Shown here piece by piece: positions 34,067 through 41,806 of a DNA stretch of 53,323 nucleotides. The notes under the pieces were generated by a model, which was not told the DNA's origin, searched no databases, and saw only the letters and a list, made by a program, of their open reading frames with translations. Position 1 is the stretch's first letter. Each line of letters starts with the position of its first letter. The stretch comes from Candidatus Bathyarchaeota archaeon (GTDB lineage: Archaea; Thermoproteota; Bathyarchaeia; Bathyarchaeales; DTEX01). A program made the position numbers and the translations under genes. The stretch spans positions 1 through 53,323 of the forward strand of contig JANXEA010000010.1 in assembly GCA_025059045.1 (NCBI GenBank), written 5' to 3'.

Positions 34067-35425
34067 TTGAAAGTGCCTGATATCGAGGTAAAACTTGGAA
34101 TAGAAGCCTATGCTTCAAAGACTCCGGGAATTGGGGGATTAATACGCGTCTCGAATGAGGATTTCATTGTTGAAGAGATATTAACCGATGGCTCCATAGC
34201 TTCAGTAGACACCAACCCGCCGCAGACGCCTTTCGCGCTTGATCGCTATGTAATATGCCTCCTAATTAAGAATGGTTGGGAGACTATTTCCGCCGTTCGT
34301 AGAATAGCAGAGGCACTCAACATACCTGTGGATCAGATAGGTTTTGCAGGCCTAAAAGATGCTCAAGCACTAACAGGACAATACATAAGTATAGGAGGAG
34401 TCTCACCTAAGAAGATCTCAGATCTCAGATTAAATGATGATGTAAGAGTTTACCCAGTTAAATCTTCTTCAGAAAAGATTTCGCCAAAAAATCTTTTTGG
34501 CAACCGGTTTAGGATTAATGTGCGATCAATAAAGTGCCACATAACAACCACATCTAAGAGAATTGAGAAGATAAAAAGGGAACTTGACGATTTTGGAGGG
34601 ATACCGAACTTCTTCGGCCACCAACGTTTTGGAACGGTGAGACCGATTACGCATCTGGTAGGCTACCTTCTCCTCAGGAATGAGTGGGAGAGGGCGGCGC
34701 TTCTCTATCTCTCATCCACGAGCCCCTATGAATCACACAATGTAAGTGAGGCGAGAAGATACCTGCAAGATACGAGAGACTTCAGGGGGGCACTTAAATT
34801 GTTCCCGAGGAGATTGGTGTATGAGAGGTTAATGTTGACGCATCTTGCTAAATATCCAGGCGACTTCCTAGGGGCATTCAGAAGGTTGCCGAGAGAAATA
34901 AGGGTAATCTTCATTCATGCCTATCAGTCATTTCTCTTCAACCGCTTTCTCAGCGAAAGGATGAAAAGATCTATCCCGCTTAGGGAGGTGCAGGAGGGAG
35001 ATTACGTTGTTATTTTAGATGATAAGGGGCTACCAACAGGCAATTATGAGAAAACGATGGCAAGCAACATAACGCGAATAAGAGATGGCGTTGAAAAGGG
35101 TAGGATGGCGGTCTGTTTACCGCTGCCTGGTTTTAGACGGTGTTTTTCTGGTGGAATACAAGGGGAGATCGAGAACGATGTACTCGAAGAGGAGGGGGTC
35201 ACCCACGAATCTTTCCGCGTCGAGAAGATGCTTGAGATTAGTGCGGCGGGAGGATTTAGGAGAGCTTTGAGTCCTATATTAAACTTCCACGCACCTGGGG
35301 AGGTTGACCGTGAAACGCGAGAGGTTAAAGTTCACTTTAGCTTTACACTTCAGAAAGGATCATATGCAACTGTCGTTCTCAGAGAGTTTATGAAGCCGAA
35401 ATTTCCGGTCGAAGCAGGCTTCTAA
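34067..35425 (+). CDS. truD: tRNA pseudouridine(13) synthase TruD
   Basis: TruD makes pseudouridine 13 in tRNAs. The 452-residue protein starts with the family segment SNEDFIVEEIL near residue 28 and has the catalytic-loop region IGFAGLKDAQALTGQYISI with the nucleophilic aspartate (GLKDA) near residue 102. NFFGHQRFGTVRPITHLVG lies near residue 185. The long middle insertion is the TRUD domain typical of archaeal and eukaryotic forms. The start is a TTG at 34067, 20 bases after pth2, with a GAGG at about 34054. It ends convergently with aspS, eight bases apart. Confidence 0.95.
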   Translation: MKVPDIEVKLGIEAYASKTPGIGGLIRVSNEDFIVEEILTDGSIASVDTNPPQTPFALDRYVICLLIKNGWETISAVRRIAEALNIPVDQIGFAGLKDAQALTGQYISIGGVSPKKISDLRLNDDVRVYPVKSSSEKISPKNLFGNRFRINVRSIKCHITTTSKRIEKIKRELDDFGGIPNFFGHQRFGTVRPITHLVGYLLLRNEWERAALLYLSSTSPYESHNVSEARRYLQDTRDFRGALKLFPRRLVYERLMLTHLAKYPGDFLGAFRRLPREIRVIFIHAYQSFLFNRFLSERMKRSIPLREVQEGDYVVILDDKGLPTGNYEKTMASNITRIRDGVEKGRMAVCLPLPGFRRCFSGGIQGEIENDVLEEEGVTHESFRVEKMLEISAAGGFRRALSPILNFHAPGEVDRETREVKVHFSFTLQKGSYATVVLREFMKPKFPVEAGF

Positions 35426-35432
35426 CAGAAGA

Positions 35433-36758
35433 TTAGGGTGTCAGTCTAAACCTGTCTCTTGGAAAGAAGATTACTTCCCTAATATTCTTAATACCAGTCA
35501 ACATCATGATAAGCCTCTCAAGGCCTATGGCCCATCCGGCGTGTGGCGGCATGCCGTAATCGAAAGATTGAAGGTGATATTTGAACGATTCAGGCTGTAA
35601 GCCCTGCTCTTTAAGCCTCTGGATTAGAAGATCCTTGTTATGTACACGTGTACCACCAGATGCGATCTCTATCCAACGCCACATAAGATCAAAACCTTCG
35701 CTCAGTTGAGGATTATCATCGCGAGGCTTGATGTAGAAGGGTTTGAGCCTGCTAGGCCAGTCTGTTATGAAGTAGAAGTATGGATGGAGTTTACCCAAAA
35801 CTTTGAAAGCTACTGTTGGAATATCTTCTCCCCAGTCTATCTTAACACCTTCTTTTTTCAGCTCCTCGATGACCTTATCATACGTTAAGCGTTTAAATGG
35901 AACCTCAGGTATTTCAACTCTGCTTTTTAATATTTGGAGATCTTCTCGGCATTCCTCATTGATTACGATGCAAAGTTTGCGGATAAGTTCTTCAGCTAAA
36001 GTCATAACCTTCTCAGCGTCTGCAAAAGCTTCTTCAATGTCGACCGATGTAAACTCTGTGATGTGTCTCCGTGTATGTGATTTTTCTGCCCTGAATGCAG
36101 GACCAATCTCAAAGACCCTCTCAAAGGATATTACCAATTCCTCCTTATACAGCTGTGGACTCTGCGCTAAGAATGCTTCACGCTCAAAATATAGTATTGG
36201 AAAGAGGGCTGCTCCGCCTTCTGTCGCCGAAGCAATTATTTTAGGGGTATGTACCTCTAAGAACCCATTTTCTGATAAAAAATTGCGGATTGTCTGCAAA
36301 GCCACATGCCGAATTCTGAAGATCGCTTGATTTCTATCACTGCATAAATCCAGTGCTCTCGAATCTAATCTGACATCGATTTCTGCCGGGGTTCTTCCGG
36401 AAATGTCAATGGGAAGAGGGTGCTTTGCTACTCCTAATACCTTGATGCTTTTTGGTATTAACTCAACCCCTCTAGGAGCTTTATCCATCTTTTTGACGGT
36501 GCCTTTTACACCTATACAGTCTTGCCTATGTAGTGAATCCGTTTTCTCCATGACTTCCCTTTCAACCTCATTCTTTGAGACTGTTACCTGGATTTTCCCT
36601 TTCTTATCCTGCAGAACAATAAATCTTATTCCGCCAAGATTTCGGATTTCTCTCACCCAGCCGAGTACAATAACTTCGGAGCCATCCATTTCTGGAGTAA
36701 TATCAGTCGAATAATGTGTTCTATGCCAGTTTTCTTCTTTGCCGCCTGTCATTTCCAA
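35433..36758 (-). CDS. aspS: Aspartyl-tRNA synthetase, archaeal type
   Basis: The 441-residue class II synthetase has an N-terminal OB fold that binds the anticodon (VIVLGWVREIRNLGGIRFIVLQD), and motifs 1 to 3: FLEVHTPKIIASATEGGAAL, then FEIGPAFRAEKSHTRRH (motif 2), and GWAIGLERLIMML (motif 3). This short form without the bacterial GAD insertion is the archaeal/eukaryotic type. In many archaea it also charges tRNA-Asn for later amidation by GatCAB; whether that is so here needs knowledge of an AsnRS outside the window. It lies just downstream of the NusA-like gene on the same strand. Confidence 0.95.
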   Translation of the reverse strand: MEMTGGKEENWHRTHYSTDITPEMDGSEVIVLGWVREIRNLGGIRFIVLQDKKGKIQVTVSKNEVEREVMEKTDSLHRQDCIGVKGTVKKMDKAPRGVELIPKSIKVLGVAKHPLPIDISGRTPAEIDVRLDSRALDLCSDRNQAIFRIRHVALQTIRNFLSENGFLEVHTPKIIASATEGGAALFPILYFEREAFLAQSPQLYKEELVISFERVFEIGPAFRAEKSHTRRHITEFTSVDIEEAFADAEKVMTLAEELIRKLCIVINEECREDLQILKSRVEIPEVPFKRLTYDKVIEELKKEGVKIDWGEDIPTVAFKVLGKLHPYFYFITDWPSRLKPFYIKPRDDNPQLSEGFDLMWRWIEIASGGTRVHNKDLLIQRLKEQGLQPESFKYHLQSFDYGMPPHAGWAIGLERLIMMLTGIKNIREVIFFPRDRFRLTP

Positions 36759-36767
36759 ATTTCCGTC

Positions 36768-37277
36768 CTAGTCGGCGAACTCTATCCGAAGGGAAATACC
36801 ATGAGCCTTTTTTGCAATCATTGCCAATGCTTTCGCTTGTCTCGTTACTTCTCTTCTCTCTTTGCCTTTTAGAACAACTTTTGTCTCCATTGTCCCGTCA
36901 GGCAGCCATATCCTATTAATGGTGAGTATACTCATTGGTGCGAAAAGATCTTCAAGAAATTTTCTCTCGCTTGAATTGTATTCAAGAACCCTTATCGATT
37001 TGTTAGTGGCCCGCTCAAGATGTTTTATTATTTTCCCGCCATAACTCAGAATTTTTGCAATATCTCCCTGCCCAACGAATATGGCTATAAGCCCATCAGC
37101 CTCAACGCTTTTATGGAAATAGACGCTTTGAAGAGGCGGATACTGTTCTTCAAGGGAGACGAGAAGGCGACCTATCTCAAGGTCTAGCTTACTTACTTCA
37201 CCTTTCCTTACTTTTTCATTGCATTTTGAACATAGGATTCCACTTTTTAGGCAAAACTGACATATCTCCGCTTTCAC
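36768..37277 (-). CDS. NusA-like KH-domain RNA-binding protein with zinc motif
   Basis: The 169-residue protein opens with a zinc-binding CQFCLKSGILCSKC motif (four Cys within 20 residues), followed by a KH-type RNA-binding segment with the GQGDIAKILSYGGKIIKHLE helix region near residue 75. The second half contains another compact alpha/beta unit (LTINRIWLPDGTMETKVVLK). This matches the archaeal NusA-related family annotated as transcription elongation/termination factor, which lacks the bacterial N-terminal and S1 parts. It sits between alba and aspS, ten bases before aspS, on the same strand. Biochemical function in archaea is not established. Confidence 0.8.
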   Translation of the reverse strand: MKAEICQFCLKSGILCSKCNEKVRKGEVSKLDLEIGRLLVSLEEQYPPLQSVYFHKSVEADGLIAIFVGQGDIAKILSYGGKIIKHLERATNKSIRVLEYNSSERKFLEDLFAPMSILTINRIWLPDGTMETKVVLKGKERREVTRQAKALAMIAKKAHGISLRIEFAD

Positions 37278-37335
37278 GCGAGTTTTTCCCCTCCCAGAAA
37301 AAGGAGGAGTGATGGGGCATATGCGAGCCTTCGCT

Positions 37336-37623
37336 TTAACGCGTCAATGTTATCTCTATTGTGCTGACGTTTGTGGACGCTTCGCCCCCCTCGCCGCCTT
37401 GCTTTGCCGTTACCTGCTCCGTACCGATTGTGATGTTGCGTACCTTAACGTCTGGTAGAAATCTTCGCCTAGTGATCTCGACAACATCGACGGCTCTGCT
37501 TATCGCTCGTCCTCTTGCCTTGATGTTGACTTCTTTAGCTCCGCTGTGAAACAGGGTGATGCATGCGAGGACATAGTTCATTACGGGCTTACGTCCAATC
37601 AGCACTGAATTGCTTTCTGCCAT
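37336..37623 (-). CDS. albA: Chromatin/RNA-binding protein Alba
   Basis: Alba coats DNA and RNA in archaea. From ATG 37623 the protein is 95 residues: [20 protein letters not shown], then the conserved [21 protein letters not shown] with the basic residues of the nucleic-acid face, and ITIGTEQV in the C-terminal beta hairpin. The lysine that is acetylated in Sulfolobus Alba (after IGRKP) has a counterpart here. A near-perfect AGGAGG (37631-37636) seven bases upstream fixes the start; the longer frame to 37728 is rejected. It is divergent from eL40 and lies upstream of the NusA-like gene. Confidence 0.95.
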   Translation of the reverse strand: MAESNSVLIGRKPVMNYVLACITLFHSGAKEVNIKARGRAISRAVDVVEITRRRFLPDVKVRNITIGTEQVTAKQGGEGGEASTNVSTIEITLTR

Positions 37624-37734
37624 TTCACCGCCTCCTCTTCTTTGCTTTTTAATACGCTGCAGACTTAACCTTCCATTTCGTGAATAAATACCTTGCGGTA
37701 CGTTTTTGTTTGATCCAATCTTTCTCAACCAAAA

Positions 37735-37745
37735 GATATATATTG
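37735..37745 (+). promoter_or_regulatory. TATA box of the eL40 gene
   Basis: GATATATATTG is centred at about 37740 and predicts transcription from about 37766. The roughly 30-base leader holds a GAGAGG ribosome site (37786-37791) five bases before ATG 37797. Confidence 0.5.
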
Positions 37746-37796
37746 ATTTCTTTCTTTCAGGGAAGAGGAAGCAATAACAAAAGAAGAGAGGAAAAG

Positions 37797-37958
37797 ATGC
37801 CGATAACTGATCCGTTCAAGAGAAGCTTAGCTCAAAAAAAGAGGTTGAACTTAAAGATATGCCGAGAATGCGGAGTTAGAAATGCTCCTACAGCTAAGAA
37901 ATGTAGAAAGTGTAGAAGCAAGAATCTACGATGGAAGAAAAAGGAAAAAACACGTTGA
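37797..37958 (+). CDS. rpl40e: Ribosomal protein eL40
   Basis: A 53-residue, very basic 50S protein beginning [18 protein letters not shown], with the zinc ribbon [18 protein letters not shown]. Archaeal eL40 is this free-standing form, not fused to ubiquitin as in eukaryotes. The open frame extends upstream to 37680, but the ATG at 37797 has a good GAGAGG ribosome site and matches the family start. It converges with the HTH-phosphoribosyltransferase gene, 17 bases apart. Confidence 0.96.
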   Translation: MPITDPFKRSLAQKKRLNLKICRECGVRNAPTAKKCRKCRSKNLRWKKKEKTR

Positions 37959-37975
37959 CATCTAATTGTTAGGTC

Positions 37976-38701
37976 TTATAATCTTAGTATTACCTCCACA
38001 GGGCAATCATGCGTTTTACTTAAAATTTCTTTCCAAGAGTCGCCAACCGCTATCATTGCGAAAACCCCGGAAACTTCTGCCTTCGCCTTCTTCACCAAGT
38101 TTAATAACGCCGATTGGGTGTCACCGCTTTTTATGACATCATCTACAATTAGGACGCTGTCTCTTCTTTTTATCGAGTCCCGTGGTATATAGAGGGTTAC
38201 CGTGAAACCGGATCCGGCGAGAGTGTAGGTTTCTTCAAGAAATGATGGGACTCCAACCTCTTTGCTCTGCTTTGCCACGACGAGGTTCACGGCCAACGTA
38301 TTCGCAACCATCGTTGCAAGAGGCACACCGTCAACTGCAGCTGTCAATACTTTCGTGATCCGTTTTCCAGCGAACTTAGCCAATACGTAACTTGAGGCTT
38401 GCCTAAGCAGATTTATGTCGCCGATTATGGATGTATTGTCAAAGTATCCTTCACTGTCAAATTTTATCCTCTTACGAAACTCTGTTTCAAGACCGACAAG
38501 TTTGTAGAGGGAGTCCCAGAGGGCCCGCGCCCGCTCCATATTAGGCAGAACATGCCCCTTAACATACCTACTTAATACTGTGACGGGCAGATCTGTCTTC
38601 TCAGATAGCTCCCGATAAGTGAATTTTTTTGTGCTCTTCGCGATCCTCAGAAGTTCAACGGTGGCCAATCTAAATTTTAATTCATCTAGATGTGTAGACA
38701 T
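37976..38701 (-). CDS. HTH-phosphoribosyltransferase regulator, GfcR/PurR-like
   Basis: The 241-residue protein fuses an N-terminal helix-turn-helix (KFTYRELSEKTDLPVTVLSRY, residues 27-47) to a phosphoribosyltransferase domain whose PRPP loop is SVLIVDDVIKSGDTQSALL near residue 190. Such orphan PRTase fusions act as transcriptional regulators in archaea (GfcR of haloarchaea regulates sugar catabolism) and in bacteria (PurR), using PRPP or nucleotides as signal. The target genes here are unknown. Its own promoter has a TATA box at 38741-38751 and a direct repeat at 38715-38733 overlapping the expected transcription start, suggesting self-regulation. Confidence 0.85.
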   Translation of the reverse strand: MSTHLDELKFRLATVELLRIAKSTKKFTYRELSEKTDLPVTVLSRYVKGHVLPNMERARALWDSLYKLVGLETEFRKRIKFDSEGYFDNTSIIGDINLLRQASSYVLAKFAGKRITKVLTAAVDGVPLATMVANTLAVNLVVAKQSKEVGVPSFLEETYTLAGSGFTVTLYIPRDSIKRRDSVLIVDDVIKSGDTQSALLNLVKKAKAEVSGVFAMIAVGDSWKEILSKTHDCPVEVILRL

Positions 38702-38714
38702 ATATACCGCTTCC

Positions 38715-38733
38715 GTATAATTTTTGTATAATT
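38715..38733 (-). promoter_or_regulatory. Candidate operator: two GTATAATT repeats over the regulator start site
   Basis: GTATAATT occurs at 38715-38722 and again at 38726-38733, one helical turn (11 bases) apart. The reverse-strand TATA box at 38741-38751 predicts transcription from about 38720, inside the repeat. Binding there would block initiation of the HTH-phosphoribosyltransferase gene. An AT-rich accident is possible. Confidence 0.35.
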
Positions 38734-38740
38734 GCGAGGC

Positions 38741-38751
38741 TATTTATACAC
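38741..38751 (-). promoter_or_regulatory. TATA box of the HTH-phosphoribosyltransferase gene
   Basis: GTGTATAAATA on the reverse strand is a strong archaeal TATA match about 45 bases before ATG 38701, giving a leader of about 19 bases. Confidence 0.55.
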
Positions 38752-38894
38752 AAATGTTAATATCTGCGATTTTATTTATCTCTTTTCATAAACTTGAGAT
38801 GTTAGCCGATGATTAGCAAGCGAGTAACCAATTAACACCCGAAATGATTGGAGAAACAAATTTAAGCGAAAGATTCTTTCTAATGCGAGGAGAC

Positions 38895-38978
38895 ATGAAT
38901 TGGGTTCCGACAATGGAAGGGGAGAGCAGAAGGGTCGAAGAAAGAGAATTCAGAATGAGTCAAGAGGAGAAACTGTGA
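38895..38978 (+). CDS. Possible 27-codon leader ORF overlapping the AOR-linked unknown gene
   Basis: ATG 38895 opens a 27-codon frame ending in TGA at 38976-38978. That stop overlaps the GTG start at 38975 of the next gene (GTGA overlap), a classical coupling arrangement. The peptide is charged (MEGESRRVEEREF) and resembles nothing known. A GAGGAG at 38887-38892 is only two bases before this ATG, a poor spacing; the same GAGGAG is ideal for TTG 38900 in the other frame. It is therefore either a coupling leader or simply the out-of-frame shadow of a longer unknown protein. Confidence 0.25.
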   Translation: MNWVPTMEGESRRVEEREFRMSQEEKL

Positions 38979-39349
38979 AGGTCATCTACAAACCAGCAAA
39001 GGAAATTGTAATACTTGATTGCTTCCAATTCTCAAATGACCGATTGAGCCAAATGTTCGCAAAGATAATCCACTCCGGCTTGCCGGTGATGGCGCAGTGG
39101 GCTGAGGGTGTGCTTTTCATCTATTTCCCATTGGCGCCTGACACGAATGATCTTATGGATAATTATCTCAGGGGCAGAGTATTCTGGAGTTCAGTTAATT
39201 TCACCCTGATGCCTAAATATTCCTCGTCGATCAAAGTAAGCGGTTTAGAGATCCCAGTAATAGACGTTTCAGATCATCCGGTGCTAAGAGAAGTTGCAAG
39301 ATGGCTCAATGAATATGCGAAGTCTAAGGAAGGGGAAAAGAGTCTCTAA
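38975..39349 (+). CDS. Unknown protein upstream of AOR
   Basis: The protein is 124 residues from GTG 38975, or 149 from TTG 38900; both starts have a GAGGAG ribosome site at good spacing (38964-38969 and 38887-38892). It is a soluble alpha/beta protein (IYKPAKEIVILDCFQFSND, then PVMAQWAEGVLFIYFPLAP), with a single cysteine and no cofactor motif. The optional extra 25 residues are strongly basic and hydrophilic. I do not recognise a family. It ends 52 bases before aor on the same strand, so it may be cotranscribed, though aor also has its own TATA-like box. It could be an assembly or accessory factor for AOR; this is inference from position. Confidence 0.6.
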   Translation: MKVIYKPAKEIVILDCFQFSNDRLSQMFAKIIHSGLPVMAQWAEGVLFIYFPLAPDTNDLMDNYLRGRVFWSSVNFTLMPKYSSSIKVSGLEIPVIDVSDHPVLREVARWLNEYAKSKEGEKSL

Positions 39350-39353
39350 AAAT

Positions 39354-39393
39354 GTTAAATATCTGAGCGGGAACACAATCTTGGCGTGGAGGT
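39354..39393 (+). promoter_or_regulatory. Promoter and ribosome site of aor
   Basis: GTTAAATATC (39354-39363) predicts transcription near 39384. GGAGGT at 39388-39393 lies eight bases before GTG 39402, a very strong ribosome site compared with most genes here, suggesting high expression. Confidence 0.5.
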
Positions 39394-39401
39394 AAGCGTA
39401 A

Positions 39402-41261
39402 GTGTACGGTTATGCAGGTAAAATTCTACGCATAAATCTCTCGAATGGTAAAGTTTCCTTAAGTCCATTAGAAGAGGTTGTGGCCAAGAGGTATATTGGC
39501 GGAATCGGGCTTGGAATGTATCTGCTGATTAAGAATTCAAAAGCCGGGGTGGATGCCTTCAGTCCAGAGAATCCGCTTATTCTTACAACGGGTCCGTTAA
39601 GCGGGACAATCGCTCCTACTGGGGGAAATGGGCATGCCTTCGTTTCTAAGTCTCCCCTCACAGGCGGGCTTGGCGAGTCAAAGTCTCATGGGTTCTTCGG
39701 CACAGAGTTGAAGAGAGCAGGATATGACGCTGTCATATTTGAGGGAAAAGCGGAAAAACCAGTCTATGTATGGATAGATGATGATAACGTCCAACTGATG
39801 GATGCAAAGGCATTATGGGGAAAGTCCCCGCAAGAGACAGAAGACATGATAAGAGAAGATCTGGGAGACTACTATGTTAGGGTAGCAGCGATAGGACCGG
39901 CTGGAGAAAAACTGGCACGTGTAGCATGCATCATGAATGACAAGACTAGAGCCGCAGGTCGTACAGGCCTTGGAGCAGTAATGGGCGCTAAGAATCTTAA
40001 GGCAATTGCGGTCCGCGGAACAAAAGACATAGCGGTTGCAAAGCCTGAAGAGTTCCTAGAGTTCGTTAAGATGCTTCATGAGAGAATGAGGGGGCCTGCA
40101 ACTGAAAAATACCGTACACTTGGGACCCCGCTTAATGTTCTTGTGCATAACTCCCTCGGCGCTTTGCCGACAAGGAACTTCACGAATGCCACTTTTGAGG
40201 GCGCCGAGCTGGTGAGTGGAGAATACTTGAATAAACAGTTCGTTGCCAAAATCGTAGGCTGCTCATCCTGCGCCATGCGATGTGAGCACTTAGCAATAGT
40301 ATCTGAAGGCCCATATAAGGGGACTACGACGCGGGTCGAGTACGAGCCGCTCTGGGCTTTTGGTCCACATTGCGGCGTGGACAGGCTTGACGCAATAATA
40401 AAAGCGATGGAGCTATGCAATCTCTATGGGTTGGACAGCCTTTCTACAGGCAACATTATAGGTTTCGCGATGGACTGTTATGAGCATGGAATCTTATCAA
40501 AGAATGATACAGGAGGTTTAGAACTTCGTTTCGGGAATGCGGAAGCCATGATTGAGATGGTGCATAAGATAGGAAAGCGTGAGGGATTAGGCGACATTTT
40601 GGCGGAGGGGGTGAAGAGGGCGGCTGAAAAGATAGGCAAGGGCGCAGAGAAATATGCCAACCATATCAAGGGGCTTGAGATGACTGGTTATGATATTAGA
40701 GGTCTAAAGACTGCGGCCATAGGCTATGCGGTTTCATTTCGGGGAGCTGATCATAACCGGCATGGTGCCTACGCAATAGATCTTAAGGGGGCTGTGGACA
40801 GGTTTAAAGTGGAGAAGGGCCGCTCAAAATACGTCATAGATATAGAGGATCTCTACACGATCATTGATTCTCTAATGGTTTGCAAATTTTCTAGGGGCGT
40901 ATACTATAAGGAATTTGAAGATCTAGCACGATACTACAGTTTAGTAACGGGAATAGAAATGTCCCCTAAAGAGATGAGGAGAGCTGGTGAAAGAATAAAC
41001 AATTTGGGGAGGCTCTTCAACATTAGAGAAGGATTCACACGAAAAGATGATCATCTGCCGCCAAAAGTGATGAGCACCCCGATTCCAGACAACTGTGTGT
41101 CGAAGGGCAGCTATATCTCCCAAGAGGAACTTGACTTCATGCTAGACGACTACTACGCCCACCGCGGATGGACTAGAGATGGAATTCCAACACCAGATAA
41201 GCTCAATGAACTTGAGATGGATGAGTTGGCATATATTGTTGAAGGTAAAATCAAGAAGTGA
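39402..41261 (+). CDS. aor: Tungsten aldehyde:ferredoxin oxidoreductase
   Basis: AOR-family enzymes oxidise aldehydes to acids with a tungsto-bispterin and one [4Fe-4S] cluster, reducing ferredoxin. The 619-residue protein has the N-terminal MYGYAGKILRINLSNG and the pterin-binding ARVACIMNDKTRAAGRTGLG. The cluster cysteines are Cys287, Cys290 and Cys294 in VGCSSCAMRC and Cys494 in LMVCKF, matching the family spacing closely. It starts with GTG 39402. The downstream polyferredoxin gene follows at once, forming a two-gene electron-transfer unit. The substrate aldehyde is not specified by sequence; formaldehyde-, glyceraldehyde-3-phosphate- and broad-range enzymes all share this fold. Confidence 0.95.
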   Translation: MYGYAGKILRINLSNGKVSLSPLEEVVAKRYIGGIGLGMYLLIKNSKAGVDAFSPENPLILTTGPLSGTIAPTGGNGHAFVSKSPLTGGLGESKSHGFFGTELKRAGYDAVIFEGKAEKPVYVWIDDDNVQLMDAKALWGKSPQETEDMIREDLGDYYVRVAAIGPAGEKLARVACIMNDKTRAAGRTGLGAVMGAKNLKAIAVRGTKDIAVAKPEEFLEFVKMLHERMRGPATEKYRTLGTPLNVLVHNSLGALPTRNFTNATFEGAELVSGEYLNKQFVAKIVGCSSCAMRCEHLAIVSEGPYKGTTTRVEYEPLWAFGPHCGVDRLDAIIKAMELCNLYGLDSLSTGNIIGFAMDCYEHGILSKNDTGGLELRFGNAEAMIEMVHKIGKREGLGDILAEGVKRAAEKIGKGAEKYANHIKGLEMTGYDIRGLKTAAIGYAVSFRGADHNRHGAYAIDLKGAVDRFKVEKGRSKYVIDIEDLYTIIDSLMVCKFSRGVYYKEFEDLARYYSLVTGIEMSPKEMRRAGERINNLGRLFNIREGFTRKDDHLPPKVMSTPIPDNCVSKGSYISQEELDFMLDDYYAHRGWTRDGIPTPDKLNELEMDELAYIVEGKIKK

Positions 41262-41272
41262 GGAAAGCAAAA

Positions 41273-41761
41273 ATGGCATCTATACATGCTAGGAAATTCG
41301 TTTCATCAGATCCTGAAAAATGTGTGGGCTGCTGTGTCTGTGAGTACATATGCTCATACGAGAAGGAAAAGGTGTTTAATCCTTTGAAGTCTAGGATAAG
41401 AGTTGTCCGCCTTGACTCGCTTATAAACATGTCCTTGGCGTGCAGGTTATGTGAGAATGCACCATGCGTTACCGCCTGCCCAAGAGACGCCTTAACTCAA
41501 TCGAAGGAGACAGGTATCATTCTGGTGGATGAAGACAAGTGCAATGGCTGTGGATGGTGTATTGAAGCATGCGACTATGGTGCGATTATGATACACCCTG
41601 AAAAGAGAGTTGTGTTCACATGTGACCTTTGTGACGGCAAACCAAAATGTGTTGAATGGTGTCCAGAAGATGCTCTAGATATTGTGAGCACCGATACATT
41701 AGCACAGAAGGCTAGAATCTCAGCTGTTAGGAAACTATTTCAAGAAACGACGAAGCGTTAA
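41273..41761 (+). CDS. Polyferredoxin partner of AOR, four [4Fe-4S] clusters
   Basis: The protein of about 162 residues has four cysteine groups: CVGCCVCEYIC, then CRLCENAPCVTACP, CNGCGWCIEACDYG and CDLCDGKPKCVEWCP. This is the electron-transfer subunit pattern of HycB/DmsB-like proteins, able to hold up to four [4Fe-4S] clusters. It lacks a signal peptide and so works in the cytoplasm. A GTG at 41258 overlaps the aor stop (GTGA), but ATG 41273, nine bases after GAGG, is the better start. As AOR usually reduces ferredoxin directly, this dedicated subunit suggests transfer to another acceptor. Confidence 0.92.
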   Translation: MASIHARKFVSSDPEKCVGCCVCEYICSYEKEKVFNPLKSRIRVVRLDSLINMSLACRLCENAPCVTACPRDALTQSKETGIILVDEDKCNGCGWCIEACDYGAIMIHPEKRVVFTCDLCDGKPKCVEWCPEDALDIVSTDTLAQKARISAVRKLFQETTKR

Positions 41762-41806
41762 CTCAGCCTTTGGCAGCAAAAATATGTTCATATGTCCTCC
41801 TTGGAT

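Noticed and set aside
34067-35425. Considered whether pth2 and truD could be one fused gene.
   Set aside because: A stop codon ends pth2 at 34046 and truD begins after 20 bases in its own frame with a full N-terminus.
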